From: CAZRSW01 sp964602845
Lineage (GTDB): Bacteria > Chloroflexota > Dehalococcoidia > Lucifugimonadales > UBA826
NCBI GenBank assembly: GCA_964602845.1
Contig: CAZRSW010000005.1
Coordinates: 1 to 64,000 of the forward strand
Length of the DNA stretch: 64,000 bases
Reading direction: 5' to 3'
Part shown: one piece after another, positions 8,779 through 17,693 of the stretch
Numbering within the stretch: position 1 is the first letter of the stretch
Layout of the letters: every line of letters starts with the position of its first letter
Position numbers and translations under genes: made by a program
Notes under the pieces: model-generated
What the model saw: the letters and a program-made list of their open reading frames with translations, nothing else
Database searches by the model: none
Told to the model about the DNA's origin: nothing

Positions 8779-9981
8779 ATGGACTCAAATGAGTCGCTAA
8801 GAGAAACCCCGATTCTTCCTGAAAGAATCCTTCTGGGTCCCGGACCCAGTATGGTAAATCCAATAATCATGGAAGCAATGATGACCCCGATGATCGGGTA
8901 TTTGGATCCCGATTTCATGGACATCATTGACGAAGTTTCGACCCTACTCGGAAAAGCGTACCGTTCCTCTGGCACTTCTATGGCCCTGACTGGTACAGGT
9001 TCATCAGGCATGGAAGCAGGCCTGAGTAGCATACTCGAACCAGGAGACACGGTCATAATATGTGCTTACGGATATTTCTGTGAGCGGATGGTTGAAATGG
9101 CCCAACGGCTCGGTGCAAATGTGGTACCACTACGCTCCGAGTGGGGCAAGCCATTTCCGGAAGAATCACTGGAGCGCGAATTAAAACATCATAGAAATGT
9201 GAAGATGGTATCAGCCATACACGGTGAGACATCTACGGGAATCGAGCAACCTCTTAACAACATCGCCGCACTGACTGAGGAATACGAAACTTTGTTGATG
9301 GTGGATGCAGTTACAACCTTCGGAGGAACAGTAATTGAGACCGATGACCTAGGGATTGATTACATTTACTCAGCGACACAGAAATGCGTCGGAGCCCCCC
9401 CCGGATTGTCACCAGTTTCGTTAAGTGACAGGGCCTTAAGTTCTATACGTTCTCGCACCCAAAAACCTTTTAGCTGGTATCTCGACTTAGATCTAATAAC
9501 AAATTATTGGAAAAAACCTCGAGCATATCATCACACCACACCGGTCAGCCTCATTATGGCTGTGAGAAAAAGCCTGGAGATGATGCTTAAAGAAGGCTTG
9601 GAGGCTAGATCGAAAAGACACAAGGACAATGCTAACGCGCTAATAGCAGGACTAGAATCCATGGGACTCAAACCAGTAGCACCACCTGAGCATCGACTTG
9701 CCCAAATAACCCCTGTATGGATACCCGAAGGTGTAGACGACGACTTTGTCAGATCGACTTTACTCAATGAATACAACATTGAAATCGGAAAAGGTCTAGG
9801 GGATCTATCAGGCAAAGTATGGCGAATAGGTCTAATGGGTGAATCCAGCAAAAAGGCACATGTGCTAGCTTTGCTTAATGGACTTGGAGATATCCTGCCA
9901 AACACAGGATTCAATGTTGACAAGAATACAGCCATGAGATCAGCTGAGGCAATATATGCCGCTGTACCCAGTAACATCTAA
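8779..9981 (+). CDS. Class V aminotransferase (alanine/serine-glyoxylate type)
   Basis: A PLP-dependent fold-type I enzyme of 400 residues, most like serine- or alanine-glyoxylate aminotransferase and purine-degradation (S)-ureidoglycine transaminases. The N terminus LLGPGPSMVNP and the TGTGSSGMEAG phosphate loop are characteristic; the PLP aspartate lies in MVDAVTTFGG and the Schiff-base lysine is about residue 202 in YSATQKCVGAPPG. The start at 8779 has AGGAG 6 nt upstream; a longer frame from 8749 lacks one. It would transfer an amino group to glyoxylate or pyruvate in the cytosol. The donor cannot be fixed from sequence. Confidence 0.85.
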   Translation: MDSNESLRETPILPERILLGPGPSMVNPIIMEAMMTPMIGYLDPDFMDIIDEVSTLLGKAYRSSGTSMALTGTGSSGMEAGLSSILEPGDTVIICAYGYFCERMVEMAQRLGANVVPLRSEWGKPFPEESLERELKHHRNVKMVSAIHGETSTGIEQPLNNIAALTEEYETLLMVDAVTTFGGTVIETDDLGIDYIYSATQKCVGAPPGLSPVSLSDRALSSIRSRTQKPFSWYLDLDLITNYWKKPRAYHHTTPVSLIMAVRKSLEMMLKEGLEARSKRHKDNANALIAGLESMGLKPVAPPEHRLAQITPVWIPEGVDDDFVRSTLLNEYNIEIGKGLGDLSGKVWRIGLMGESSKKAHVLALLNGLGDILPNTGFNVDKNTAMRSAEAIYAAVPSNI

Positions 9982-10127
9982 ACTTAATCTGCTTGTATAA
10001 TGTGCTGGCATTGCCGGGACAATTGTTGACGTACCCTGCAAGGCAATGTTGAGCTGAGATAAAATCAGATATTCTCACCTCGACAGAAACTTTATTAAAT
10101 TCTCAACCATATTTCGAGGCTGTTTTA
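9982..10127. other. Short intergenic region with inverted repeat
   Basis: Between the aminotransferase and the next small frame. CATTGCC (10009-10015) and GGCAATG (10042-10048) are perfect complements around a 26-nt loop that itself contains GGG and CCC. No T-tract follows, so it is not a convincing terminator; it may fold in RNA. Confidence 0.3.
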
Positions 10128-10307
10128 TTGAGGGAAATACCCTTGGCATTTCCTATAGCTTTGTTGCTTATAATAGCAATATTAATATTTTCCAGCGCCT
10201 ATGGCGTCGCACACTCGGCTACTTCTGAAAAAGCTTTTGGAAAAGATGGAGAATTTAAACAACAATTACACGAGAGAGCAGCGTTCTGGATATGCCCTCT
10301 CCATTAA
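10128..10307 (+). CDS. Putative small secreted or membrane protein (TTG start)
   Basis: A 59-codon frame opening with TTG at 10128, with GAGG 8 nt upstream. The product starts LREIPLAFPIALLLIIAILI, a positively charged end followed by about 17 hydrophobic residues, then FSSAYGVAHSATS, which looks like a signal-peptidase region, then a short polar tail with one Cys near the end (AFWICPLH). It ends 23 nt before the start of the following SDR and is on the same strand. I recognise no family. The N-terminal signal or anchor is what argues for coding; it could be chance in AT-rich DNA. Confidence 0.4.
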   Translation: MREIPLAFPIALLLIIAILIFSSAYGVAHSATSEKAFGKDGEFKQQLHERAAFWICPLH

Positions 10308-10330
10308 ACACCATAGACCAGGAGGCAAAT

Positions 10331-11080
10331 ATGGATCGATTCACAAATCAAGTTGCGATTGTAACGGGAGCAGCCACCGGCATAGGATACGGCATAACAA
10401 AAAGGCTCTTATCAGAGGGAGGGAAGGTAATGATGGTGGACTTCGATGAGGGGATGGCACTGCAGTCACAAAAAGAACTAGACCCGAGAACAGATAGAGT
10501 AGGACTGACAATAGGCGATGTCGGGGAAACTAATACAGCTGCTACAGCAGTAAAACGAGCGATGGATTCATGGGGACGGATCGACATATTAGTTAACAAC
10601 GCCGGTATAGGCGGACAGAACGGCAACATATGGGACTTGCATATCGAAGAAATGGACAGGGTGTATCGTACTAATCTCAGAGGAGTTTTTTCGTTTTGCC
10701 ATGAGGTCATACCAGAAATGTTAAAAAATGACTACGGTCGTATTGTCAATATCGCCTCCATTGCTGGTAAAGAGGGCAATCCACAGATGGTTCCATATTC
10801 CGCTACCAAAGCCGCCGTAATAGGTCTAACAAAATCAGTTGGTAAAGAGCTAGCGGGGACGGGTGTACTCGCGAACTGCGTCACCCCCGCAGTAGTACAA
10901 ACCAGGATCCTAGATGAATTCACTCAGGAGACAATAGACTACATGATAGGGAGGATCCCCATTGGTAGAACAGGGGAAATTAGTGAAATAGCCGCTCTTG
11001 TAAGTTGGCTAGCTTCCTCAGAATGCTCCTTCAGTACTGGCGCTGTTTTTGATATCAGTGGTGGGCGAGCTACATATTGA
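10331..11080 (+). CDS. SDR family oxidoreductase (FabG-like)
   Basis: A 249-residue classical SDR. Rossmann motif TGAATGIGYGI (about 12-22), VDFDEG after the second strand (acidic, suggesting NAD(H)), VNNAGIGG, catalytic Ser in VNIASIAGK, active site YSATK with SVGKELA behind it, and the C-terminal FDISGGRATY. AGGAGG stands 5 nt upstream of the ATG at 10331, excluding the longer frame from 10292. It resembles 3-oxoacyl-ACP reductase / cyclohexanol-type dehydrogenases, but lacks a fatty acid gene context. Substrate unknown. Confidence 0.87.
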   Translation: MDRFTNQVAIVTGAATGIGYGITKRLLSEGGKVMMVDFDEGMALQSQKELDPRTDRVGLTIGDVGETNTAATAVKRAMDSWGRIDILVNNAGIGGQNGNIWDLHIEEMDRVYRTNLRGVFSFCHEVIPEMLKNDYGRIVNIASIAGKEGNPQMVPYSATKAAVIGLTKSVGKELAGTGVLANCVTPAVVQTRILDEFTQETIDYMIGRIPIGRTGEISEIAALVSWLASSECSFSTGAVFDISGGRATY

Positions 11081-11203
11081 AATTGTCCTCTAATTACATC
11101 TAACTGGTGTCTCCACATCCAGCATATATATTTGGTACATAAAAAATGCGGAAACGAAGCTGACCTTATAGCTTAAGGTATTCGCCACATTCCACCGTAT
11201 AGA

Positions 11204-11647
11204 TCATTTGAGTACGTGTATTCTGTCGCCTATAGAGATAATGCCCCCACTAGTAGGATAAGCCAACACACCTCGTCTATCCTCCAATGCCTTCTGCAAA
11301 CCTTCCCTAATCTCATCCATCCTCGGACAAGGTTCACAGTCTCCCGTGATCTTCAAAACTACACCTTCTCCTATTGACAACTTACTTCCTTCCACTAGAG
11401 CCGACAACTCAACTCCTCTAACTGTGATATTTTCCCGAATTTGTCCATCTGACAAATCAAACTCTCCAAGGGTTTCACGATCCATTAAGAGTATTTGCCG
11501 ACTCAAACTTTTCCCGTCTTTTTGAAAGTGTCTATCACCTTCGATACCTTTTCCCGCCACCAGAACCATTTCATCCACTTCTACCATCGCCTCGCGACTA
11601 CCTACATTCAAACGTAATGATACGATTTCTGATTCCTGGATCGTCAT
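11204..11647 (-). CDS. MOSC domain-containing protein
   Basis: A 147-residue stand-alone MOSC domain, related to the C terminus of molybdenum cofactor sulfurase and to YiiM/mARC. Seen: GIEGDRHFQKDG, the RQILLMDRE strand, RENITVRGVEL, L-x-IGEGVVLKITG and the conserved-Cys motif CEPCPRM that in MOSC proteins carries or binds sulfur or Moco. AGGAGG lies 6 nt before the ATG at 11647. Its exact reaction is unknown; a role in molybdenum cofactor or sulfur transfer is a family inference, and one molybdoenzyme-fold gene occurs at 17 kb. It converges on the SDR. Confidence 0.83.
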   Translation of the reverse strand: MTIQESEIVSLRLNVGSREAMVEVDEMVLVAGKGIEGDRHFQKDGKSLSRQILLMDRETLGEFDLSDGQIRENITVRGVELSALVEGSKLSIGEGVVLKITGDCEPCPRMDEIREGLQKALEDRRGVLAYPTSGGIISIGDRIHVLK

Positions 11648-11782
11648 CTCCAACCTCCTATTTTTGATTATTTGAATTCTACGCTTTAACGGCTATGAAA
11701 TTGATCCTAATTTCTAGCCGTCTTTGACTGCTATAATCAAAGTCAATGCTATCGATTTAAAGATCATATCGGAGAGTAACAG

Positions 11783-12733
11783 ATGTCACAACAAGTACTG
11801 ATAGGCGGCGGCGACTTTGTCTACAAAGTAATAGAAAAATGGGAGTCTCTACCAGGGGGTTTCTACTGGAGAGAAACAGCAGGGGTCGCCACAGACGATC
11901 AAGACAACATATACATCTTCAACCGCGGCGACCATCCCATGATTGTCTTAGATAGGAATGGAAACTTCATCAAGTCTTGGGGTGAAGATATTTTCACCCG
12001 GCCGCACGGAGTTAGTCGGGGACCTGATAACACATTATATTGCACTGACGATGGGGATCATACTGTCCGCCAGTGCACACTCGATGGTAAAGTCCTTCTA
12101 ACCCTTGGCAGACCTGGGATTGCATCGCCTCCATTCAGTGGAGTGCCTTTTAGTCGCTGCACTCACACCGCAACGGATCCTAATACAGGAGAGATATATG
12201 TGTCAGACGGTTATACAAACGCCAGCGTGCACAAGTTCTCCCCTGACGGTAAGCTTCTTTTCTCATGGGGCAGCCCCGGGGTCGGAGAATCAGAATTTAA
12301 TATTGTTCATAATATAGCCACTGATAAGGATGGATATGTTTACGTATGTGACAGGGAAAATCATAGGATACAAGTATTCAATCGAAACGGCGACTTTGAA
12401 ACTCTCTGGGCAAACGTTCATCGCCCCTGTGCTATTTTCATTGATCATAATGAATTAATTTACGTGGCTGAATTGGGATTCGGCACGTTGATAAGTAAAG
12501 CTGTTCCAAACATAGGTCCCCGAGTAACTGTTCTAAACAAACAAGGGCAAGTATTACAAAGAATCGGCGACTTGGGATATGGGCTAGAGCCAGGACAATT
12601 TATAGCCCCTCATGGATTGTGCCTAGACTCCAATTGCAACATTTATGTCGCCGAAGTAGCAAGCACAGCAATGAGCCACCACGGCACGCCTCCCGATAGC
12701 GTGAGATCTTTTCAAAAACTACAGAAAATATAG
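11783..12733 (+). CDS. NHL-repeat beta-propeller protein (paralogue 1)
   Basis: A 316-residue protein built of NHL/YWTD-like repeats, about six blades: recurring G-V-A-x-D-x-x-x-x-I-Y-I, H-R-I-Q-V-F and F-S-P-D-G-K-L-L-F-S-W-G units. No signal peptide is seen, so it is probably cytosolic. Related propellers include peptidyl-alpha-hydroxyglycine lyases and lactonase-like sugar enzymes; I cannot assign catalysis. GGAG lies 8 nt before the ATG. It is clearly paralogous to the protein at 62913, with the same length and the same opening and closing segments (GDF-x-Y near the start, IAPHG near the end). It is followed at 83 nt by the DUF3500 gene. Confidence 0.85.
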   Translation: MSQQVLIGGGDFVYKVIEKWESLPGGFYWRETAGVATDDQDNIYIFNRGDHPMIVLDRNGNFIKSWGEDIFTRPHGVSRGPDNTLYCTDDGDHTVRQCTLDGKVLLTLGRPGIASPPFSGVPFSRCTHTATDPNTGEIYVSDGYTNASVHKFSPDGKLLFSWGSPGVGESEFNIVHNIATDKDGYVYVCDRENHRIQVFNRNGDFETLWANVHRPCAIFIDHNELIYVAELGFGTLISKAVPNIGPRVTVLNKQGQVLQRIGDLGYGLEPGQFIAPHGLCLDSNCNIYVAEVASTAMSHHGTPPDSVRSFQKLQKI

Positions 12734-12815
12734 AAGACTGGTTCTGGAAATGATAACCTTGGGCAAACGTAAGTAAATGGAAGTTCCGTAACTGCGAAAT
12801 TTCAGGAGGGGGAAT

Positions 12816-13805
12816 ATGGCCACGTCAAAAACCAAATCCACCACAGTAGCAAATATGACTGATGCGGCGATCAAATTTACTGATAGCCTATCAGAAGATC
12901 AGAAGTCAAAAGCATGTTTCAATTATTTCGATGGCGAAAAACTATTTTGGTACTACCCACCGTTAAGCCGGCACGGATTGGCGCTCAAAGATATGATGGA
13001 AAATCAAAGAGATCTAGCATTTAATCTCATGGCTACCGGCCTAACCCAGCAGTCTTATTCCCAAGCACGAAAAATTATAGATCTCGAAGACGTGTTGGGA
13101 GCACTTGAACAGAAACAAAACCAAGTGACATGGAATCGCGACCCAGAGCTTTACTATTTCACCATATTTGGAAACCCTAGGGATTCCGAAGAGCCATGGG
13201 GTTGGAGAGCTGAGGGTCATCATATATCTCTGCACTTCAGTATATGGAATGGCAAAGTCATTTCTATGACTCCCTTTTTCTTTGGGTCGAATCCAGCTGA
13301 GGTAAGACAAGGGCCAAAGAACGGGCAGCGGGTGTTGAGGAACCGTGAAGATATAGCCTACGCTCTAATGAATGAACTTGATACAGGTCAAAAAAATAAG
13401 GCTACTATTTATGATGAGGCACCTTGGGATATCGTAACTTACAATAGTTCCAAGGTAAGTTTGCCCAGGGAGGAAGGCCTTTCTATATCAAAAATGTCTG
13501 CTAGCCAAAAGATCATCGCAACATCACTGATATCAGAGTACGTAAATCAAGTTCATGAGGAACTTGCCTTGAAAAAGATGGGGGAAATTAACGAATACGG
13601 AATTGACAACATATATTTTGCGTGGGCAGGGCCAACTCAACCAGGAAAAGAACACTATTACCGACTGCACGGTGGAAATTTCGTAGTAGAGTTCGACAAT
13701 AGGCAGAACGGCGCAAACCATATTCATTCAGTATGGCGGGATGTAGAAAACGATTTTGCCCAAGACGTGCTACGGGAGCACATTCTTGCTTATCACGCTG
13801 AGTAG
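12816..13805 (+). CDS. DUF3500 family protein
   Basis: A 329-residue protein resembling the DUF3500 family: N-terminal LSEDQKSKACFNYFDGE, WYYPPLSRHGLAL, the central DPELYYFTIFGNP, WGWRAEGHHISLHFSI and PFFFGSNPAEVRQGP, and a C-terminal HYYRLHGGNFVVEFDN with NHIHSVWRD. The conserved His/Asp/Glu residues in GHHISLH and NHIHSVW suggest a metal or catalytic site, but the function is unknown. A strong AGGAGGGGG site precedes the ATG. No signal peptide. It follows an NHL propeller gene on the same strand. Confidence 0.85.
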   Translation: MATSKTKSTTVANMTDAAIKFTDSLSEDQKSKACFNYFDGEKLFWYYPPLSRHGLALKDMMENQRDLAFNLMATGLTQQSYSQARKIIDLEDVLGALEQKQNQVTWNRDPELYYFTIFGNPRDSEEPWGWRAEGHHISLHFSIWNGKVISMTPFFFGSNPAEVRQGPKNGQRVLRNREDIAYALMNELDTGQKNKATIYDEAPWDIVTYNSSKVSLPREEGLSISKMSASQKIIATSLISEYVNQVHEELALKKMGEINEYGIDNIYFAWAGPTQPGKEHYYRLHGGNFVVEFDNRQNGANHIHSVWRDVENDFAQDVLREHILAYHAE

Positions 13806-13899
13806 GCAAATTTACCTTTAAGATTCTAACCTAGAGACCTCCATTCAACAGAAAGTTGACGGAAGTCTCCTAATTATGTGTCGGCCTCGGAATCACTTG

Positions 13900-15792
13900 T
13901 TACACCTCCCTAAATTCACCTTCAACTGCATCGTCAGATGGATCTGATCCAGCATCCGTCGATTCTGGATCGGGGGGTACGTTGCCAGTTTTGCTATATA
14001 CCTCTTCTCCTACCTTTTGGAGGGCCTCTTGTAGTATATCCAATGCTTCCTGTATGGGAGCAACTTCATCAGATGCCAAGGCCAAATTAACAGCCGATAT
14101 TTTTTCTTCTACCTCGGACTTTAAGGTGTCGGGCACGTGTTCTTTGTTGTCATCCAACATTTTTTGGGCAGAATAACAAACACTTTCTGCCATGTTTCGA
14201 ACTTGAATCTCCTCCAACTTATTCTTGTCTTCTTCTGCATGTTGCTCTGCTTCATCGACCATCCTTTCTATCTCTTCTTGTGACAACCCAGAGCTAGCCG
14301 TAATAGTTATACTTTGTTCCTTTCCTGTACCTTTATCAGTGGCTGATACATTCAAAATGCCATTAGCATCAATGTCAAAAGTAACCTCTATTTGAGGTGT
14401 TCCCCTCGCAGCCGGGAGTATACCATCGAGATTGAAACGCCCTATCGTCTTATTTTCATCTGCCATTGGACGCTCACCTTGAAGAACATGCACCTCAACT
14501 GAAGGCTGATTATCAGCAGCCGTAGTGAATGTCTCACTTTTCGAGGTAGGTATTGTTGTATTCCTATTAATTAATGGGGTCGTTACTTTACCGAGGGTTT
14601 CTATACCCAAAGTCAGCGGTGTGACGTCAAGGAGGAGAATATCCTGCACGTCGCCTTGGAGAACCCCCGCCTGTATTGCTGCACCCACGGCAACAACTTC
14701 ATCCGGGTTGACACCCTGATGGGGCTCCCTTCCAAAAAGATCGACTACAGCCTTTTGTACCGCCGGCATACGGGTCATCCCACCCACTAATATGATTTCA
14801 TCTATCTTGTCGGTCCCAACATCGGCATCATCCATGGCTTTTTTACATGGCCCTATAGTGTTTTCTATTAGTACAGAAACCATCTGCTCTAAACTAGACC
14901 TTTGAAGAGTCTCGACCAAGTGTTTTGGACCGGATGCATCAGCAGTGATAAACGGCAGGTTAATTTCAGTCTGCATCAATGTTGACAACTCGATCTTGGC
15001 CCTCTCAGCAGCCTCCCGCAATCTTTGAAGCGCCATTCGATCATTTTTTAAATCTATACCTTGATCTTGTTTAAACTTGTCAGCAATCCAATCGATTATC
15101 ACCTGGTCAAAATCGTCTCCACCCAAGTGAGTATCTCCATTTGTAGCCTGGACCTCAAACACACCATCACCAATTTGCAAAATCGTTATATCAAAGGTGC
15201 CCCCGCCCAAATCGTATATCGCTATCGTTTGTTCTTTATTATCATCTAATCCGTAAGCCAGAGAAGCAGCTGTAGGTTCGTTGATTATCCTAAGCACTTC
15301 CAAACCTGCAATTTTACCCGCATCTCTTGTCGCATTTCTCTGACTATCATTAAAATAAGCAGGCACCGTTATAACAGCTTGTTTAATTTCCTCACCAAGT
15401 TTGGCTTCCGCATCTTGCTTCATCTTTTGAAGAACCATTGCGGCAACTTCCGGTGGAGCATAGTTTTTTTCATGCATTGACACATGAGCATCACCATTCT
15501 CGTGTTGAACAACCTGATACGGAACTAGGGAAGCATTCCTTTTCACCGACTTATCATCGTATTTCATACCCATAAATCGCTTCACAGAGAAAACCGTATT
15601 CTCTGGATTTGTCACAGCTTGCCTCTTGGCGGTAGTACCAACATATCTCTCATCAGACCTAGGATTAATCCCAACGACCGACGGAGTCGTCCTATTACCT
15701 TCCGTATTTTCAATCACCCTTGGTTCGCCACCCTCTATTATGGCCATGCATGAATTTGTAGTTCCTAAATCAATACCGAGAATTTTCGGCAT
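13900..15792 (-). CDS. dnaK: Chaperone protein DnaK (Hsp70)
   Basis: ATP-driven cytosolic chaperone working with GrpE and a J-protein. At 630 residues it is standard length. Phosphate-1 IGIDLGTTNSC-type motif at residue 4 onward (GIDLGTTNSCMA), IINEPTAASLAYG, the phosphate-2 loop IYDLGGGTFDITIL, VGGMTRMPAVQ, the linker region ILLLDVTPLTLGIE and a C-terminal helical lid with an acidic tail ending EGEFREV. Its ATG shares one base with the grpE stop (TGATG), so translation is coupled. Third gene of hspR-grpE-dnaK. No dnaJ follows; the next gene is convergent. Confidence 0.97.
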   Translation of the reverse strand: MPKILGIDLGTTNSCMAIIEGGEPRVIENTEGNRTTPSVVGINPRSDERYVGTTAKRQAVTNPENTVFSVKRFMGMKYDDKSVKRNASLVPYQVVQHENGDAHVSMHEKNYAPPEVAAMVLQKMKQDAEAKLGEEIKQAVITVPAYFNDSQRNATRDAGKIAGLEVLRIINEPTAASLAYGLDDNKEQTIAIYDLGGGTFDITILQIGDGVFEVQATNGDTHLGGDDFDQVIIDWIADKFKQDQGIDLKNDRMALQRLREAAERAKIELSTLMQTEINLPFITADASGPKHLVETLQRSSLEQMVSVLIENTIGPCKKAMDDADVGTDKIDEIILVGGMTRMPAVQKAVVDLFGREPHQGVNPDEVVAVGAAIQAGVLQGDVQDILLLDVTPLTLGIETLGKVTTPLINRNTTIPTSKSETFTTAADNQPSVEVHVLQGERPMADENKTIGRFNLDGILPAARGTPQIEVTFDIDANGILNVSATDKGTGKEQSITITASSGLSQEEIERMVDEAEQHAEEDKNKLEEIQVRNMAESVCYSAQKMLDDNKEHVPDTLKSEVEEKISAVNLALASDEVAPIQEALDILQEALQKVGEEVYSKTGNVPPDPESTDAGSDPSDDAVEGEFREV

Positions 15793-16424
15793 CAGTTTTC
15801 CTCCTGTTGTTTCTCTAAATCACTAGCTCCATCTATTAACGAAGAATCATCCGGGATCTTCGCGACTGTTACTCTGGCTGGCCTGAGAATCTTATCCCCA
15901 ATCTTGTACCCAACTTGAATAACTTCAATTACAGTACCCTCTGAAGCCTCATCGGTCTGCTCATACAAGAGCGCTTCATGTTGATGAGGATCAAACAAAG
16001 CTCCTTTCGCTTCTATTTTAGTAACTCCTTCCATTTCTAGGGCATTCTCAATATTCCTCAACACCAGAGAAATACCCTCCATCCAACTTTCTTCTACGCC
16101 TTCAGGCGCATTGTTAATAACTCTGATTAAATCATCAGACACATTTAGAAATCGTCCGAGAATACGAAAACTAACTGCCCGTTTGACCTCATCTTGTTCT
16201 TGAGAGGCCCGGCTACGGTAATTGATTAAATCAGCTTGTGCTCTTTGCGCAATGGCTTTAAAATGCTCCTTCTCCTCAACAATCGCCTCAATTCCTTCGC
16301 CCGAACATACATCTATTTGTTCATTAGATTGTTCATCAGAATCACCACAAGAGGAACCTGACATGCCGTCTCCAAGTTGGCTCTCTTCCGAGGCTGTCTG
16401 TTTTTCATTCAATGAGTCTTTCAA
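15792..16424 (-). CDS. grpE: Nucleotide exchange factor GrpE
   Basis: Hsp70 nucleotide exchange factor, 210 residues. An acidic low-complexity N terminus (about 1-55) is followed by the long dimerising coiled coil (EHFKAIAQRAQADLINYRSRASQE) and the C-terminal beta domain with the signature EGVTKIEAKGALFDPHQHEA, then IEVIQVGYKIGDKILRPARVTVAK. The start appears to be TTG with a weak AGG site 12 nt upstream; the real start is uncertain by a few codons but the variable N terminus tolerates this. It lies between hspR and dnaK. Confidence 0.95.
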   Translation of the reverse strand: MKDSLNEKQTASEESQLGDGMSGSSCGDSDEQSNEQIDVCSGEGIEAIVEEKEHFKAIAQRAQADLINYRSRASQEQDEVKRAVSFRILGRFLNVSDDLIRVINNAPEGVEESWMEGISLVLRNIENALEMEGVTKIEAKGALFDPHQHEALLYEQTDEASEGTVIEVIQVGYKIGDKILRPARVTVAKIPDDSSLIDGASDLEKQQEEN

Positions 16425-16456
16425 ATGCTTATTTACCTAAATTCATCAAGGCAGAA

Positions 16457-16840
16457 TCACTTTGATCCTGTACCTAGAATAGCGAACATTTCATCAAGGC
16501 AGTCTGATAAATACGACTTTAATTCACTTTCATCAGCCTGATTCAAACCCGATCTCATTCTTATGATTTGATTAAACATTCCAAGGGCCAATTCGACCCC
16601 CGCAATGTTAAGCCCTACCCCCCCGACGAGATGCTTTATCAACCTCAACCTAACCATATCCTCTTCAGAATATAGCCTAAGCATTCCTACGGTTCTTGAC
16701 GGCCGAACTAACCCTACACGCTCATACTTCCTCAATGTTTGAGGATGCATCTCTAACAGTCGCGCCGCAACACTTATAACGTAGATACCTTCTACTGGAA
16801 TAATCTCATCTCCATGGCTTAAAACGGAGGAGCCCAACAT
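16457..16840 (-). CDS. hspR: MerR-family heat-shock repressor HspR
   Basis: A 127-residue MerR-type regulator. The winged-helix region is about 18-75: YVISVAARLLEMHPQTLRKYER, VGLVRPSRTVGMLRLYSEEDM, then the dimer helix. The HPQTLRKYER-x-GL-x-P-x-R-T pattern is typical of HspR, which represses the dnaK operon in Actinobacteria and Chloroflexota at HAIR inverted repeats and needs DnaK as co-repressor in Streptomyces. Here it is first in the operon, 32 nt before grpE, and a HAIR-like element overlaps the promoter in front of it. The ATG at 16840 has no strong ribosome site. Confidence 0.9.
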   Translation of the reverse strand: MLGSSVLSHGDEIIPVEGIYVISVAARLLEMHPQTLRKYERVGLVRPSRTVGMLRLYSEEDMVRLRLIKHLVGGVGLNIAGVELALGMFNQIIRMRSGLNQADESELKSYLSDCLDEMFAILGTGSK

Positions 16841-16940
16841 GGCAGAGGGTTTCCCTACGACCTAAATCGACAACCCCATTCACAAAATTACATCACTTCT
16901 AACCAACTCACGTATATTAAATACAACTAATGAGATATGT

Positions 16941-16970
16941 ATAATAAACCTTGATACGAATGGTGTCAAC
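16941..16970 (-). promoter_or_regulatory. Promoter of hspR-grpE-dnaK with overlapping HAIR-like operator
   Basis: On the minus strand, TTGACA (16969-16964), a 17-nt spacer and TATTAT (16946-16941) form a near-perfect housekeeping promoter about 100 nt upstream of hspR. Over the -35 and spacer lies CTTGA-N11-TCAA (16950-16969 read on the plus strand). The HspR HAIR consensus is CTTGAGT-N7-ACTCAAG, i.e. CTTGA-N11-TCAAG, so spacing and outer half-sites agree; the inner GT/AC bases do not. A repressor bound here would block polymerase. Confidence 0.7.
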
Positions 16971-17090
16971 TTCCAGTCACACTAATTAATCGGCTAAGAT
17001 CCGAGTGGCAGGAAACATTTACCCTAATAAAGACGTCTTCCATATCGGATGATAGCGTAACCACAGAAGGCGCCCAGACCCGAAATCGAC

Positions 17091-17693
17091 CTATACGAAC
17101 CTTTCTTCTTTCCAAGGATCCCCATCCATATGGTATCCTCGTTGTTCCCAAAAGCCAGGCCTGTTTGAGTTCATAAACTCAACACCTTTGACCCATTTGG
17201 CGCTCTTCCAACCATACCTCTTGGGTACGACTAAACGCACTGGTCCTCCATGATCCAAGTTCAATTCAATTCCATCATGCTTTGTTGCAAAAAGCACATC
17301 TTCGTCCATCAACACTTCTAAGGAAAGATTGGTGGAATATCCACCATAACAATGTACCATGACAAACTTAGCATCCTCCAACACCGACACTTTATCCGCC
17401 AACACCGAGAACAATACCCCTTCCCACAGGTTATGCAACTTACTCCATTGCGTGACACAGTGGAACTCCGCCTCCACTTCCGTCTGACCTAAAGCCAAGA
17501 AGTCCCTTAGAGAGAAAGAGTGCTCATTCTTTACTAAACCGGAGACGGAAATTCTCCATTTACCTAAATCAATGTCCGGCTTATCTCCAAATGTGAGAAC
17601 AGGAAATTTTTCTGTCACGAATTGCCCTGGCGGCGCATGCCCAGCAGAATCATCATCCGGAATATTTTTCAAAATACGATTCTTTTTTTCCAT
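17091..17693 (-). CDS. Sulfite-oxidase-fold molybdopterin-binding oxidoreductase
   Basis: A 200-residue protein with the single molybdopterin domain of the sulfite oxidase family (YedY/MsrP- and YuiH-like). Seen: QFVTEKFPVLTFG, the Moco-ligand cysteine in EFHCVTQWS, YGGYSTNLSLE, and the C-terminal GGPVRLVVPKRYGWKSAKWV-type stretch, with the C-terminal WxxRGY (FWEQRGYH). No twin-arginine signal or membrane anchor is visible, so it looks cytosolic, unlike MsrP. GGAAG lies 6 nt before the ATG. Electron partner and substrate are unknown. The C-terminal dimerisation domain of true sulfite oxidases is absent, as usual for this short type. Confidence 0.87.
   Translation of the reverse strand: MEKKNRILKNIPDDDSAGHAPPGQFVTEKFPVLTFGDKPDIDLGKWRISVSGLVKNEHSFSLRDFLALGQTEVEAEFHCVTQWSKLHNLWEGVLFSVLADKVSVLEDAKFVMVHCYGGYSTNLSLEVLMDEDVLFATKHDGIELNLDHGGPVRLVVPKRYGWKSAKWVKGVEFMNSNRPGFWEQRGYHMDGDPWKEERFV

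Noticed and set aside
9531..9977. A 148-codon minus-strand frame
   Set aside because: Antisense to the conserved C-terminal half of the class V aminotransferase; only a shadow.
16966..17151. A 61-codon minus-strand frame at the end of the molybdoenzyme gene
   Set aside because: Overlaps the 3' end of that gene in another frame and lacks family features or ribosome site.
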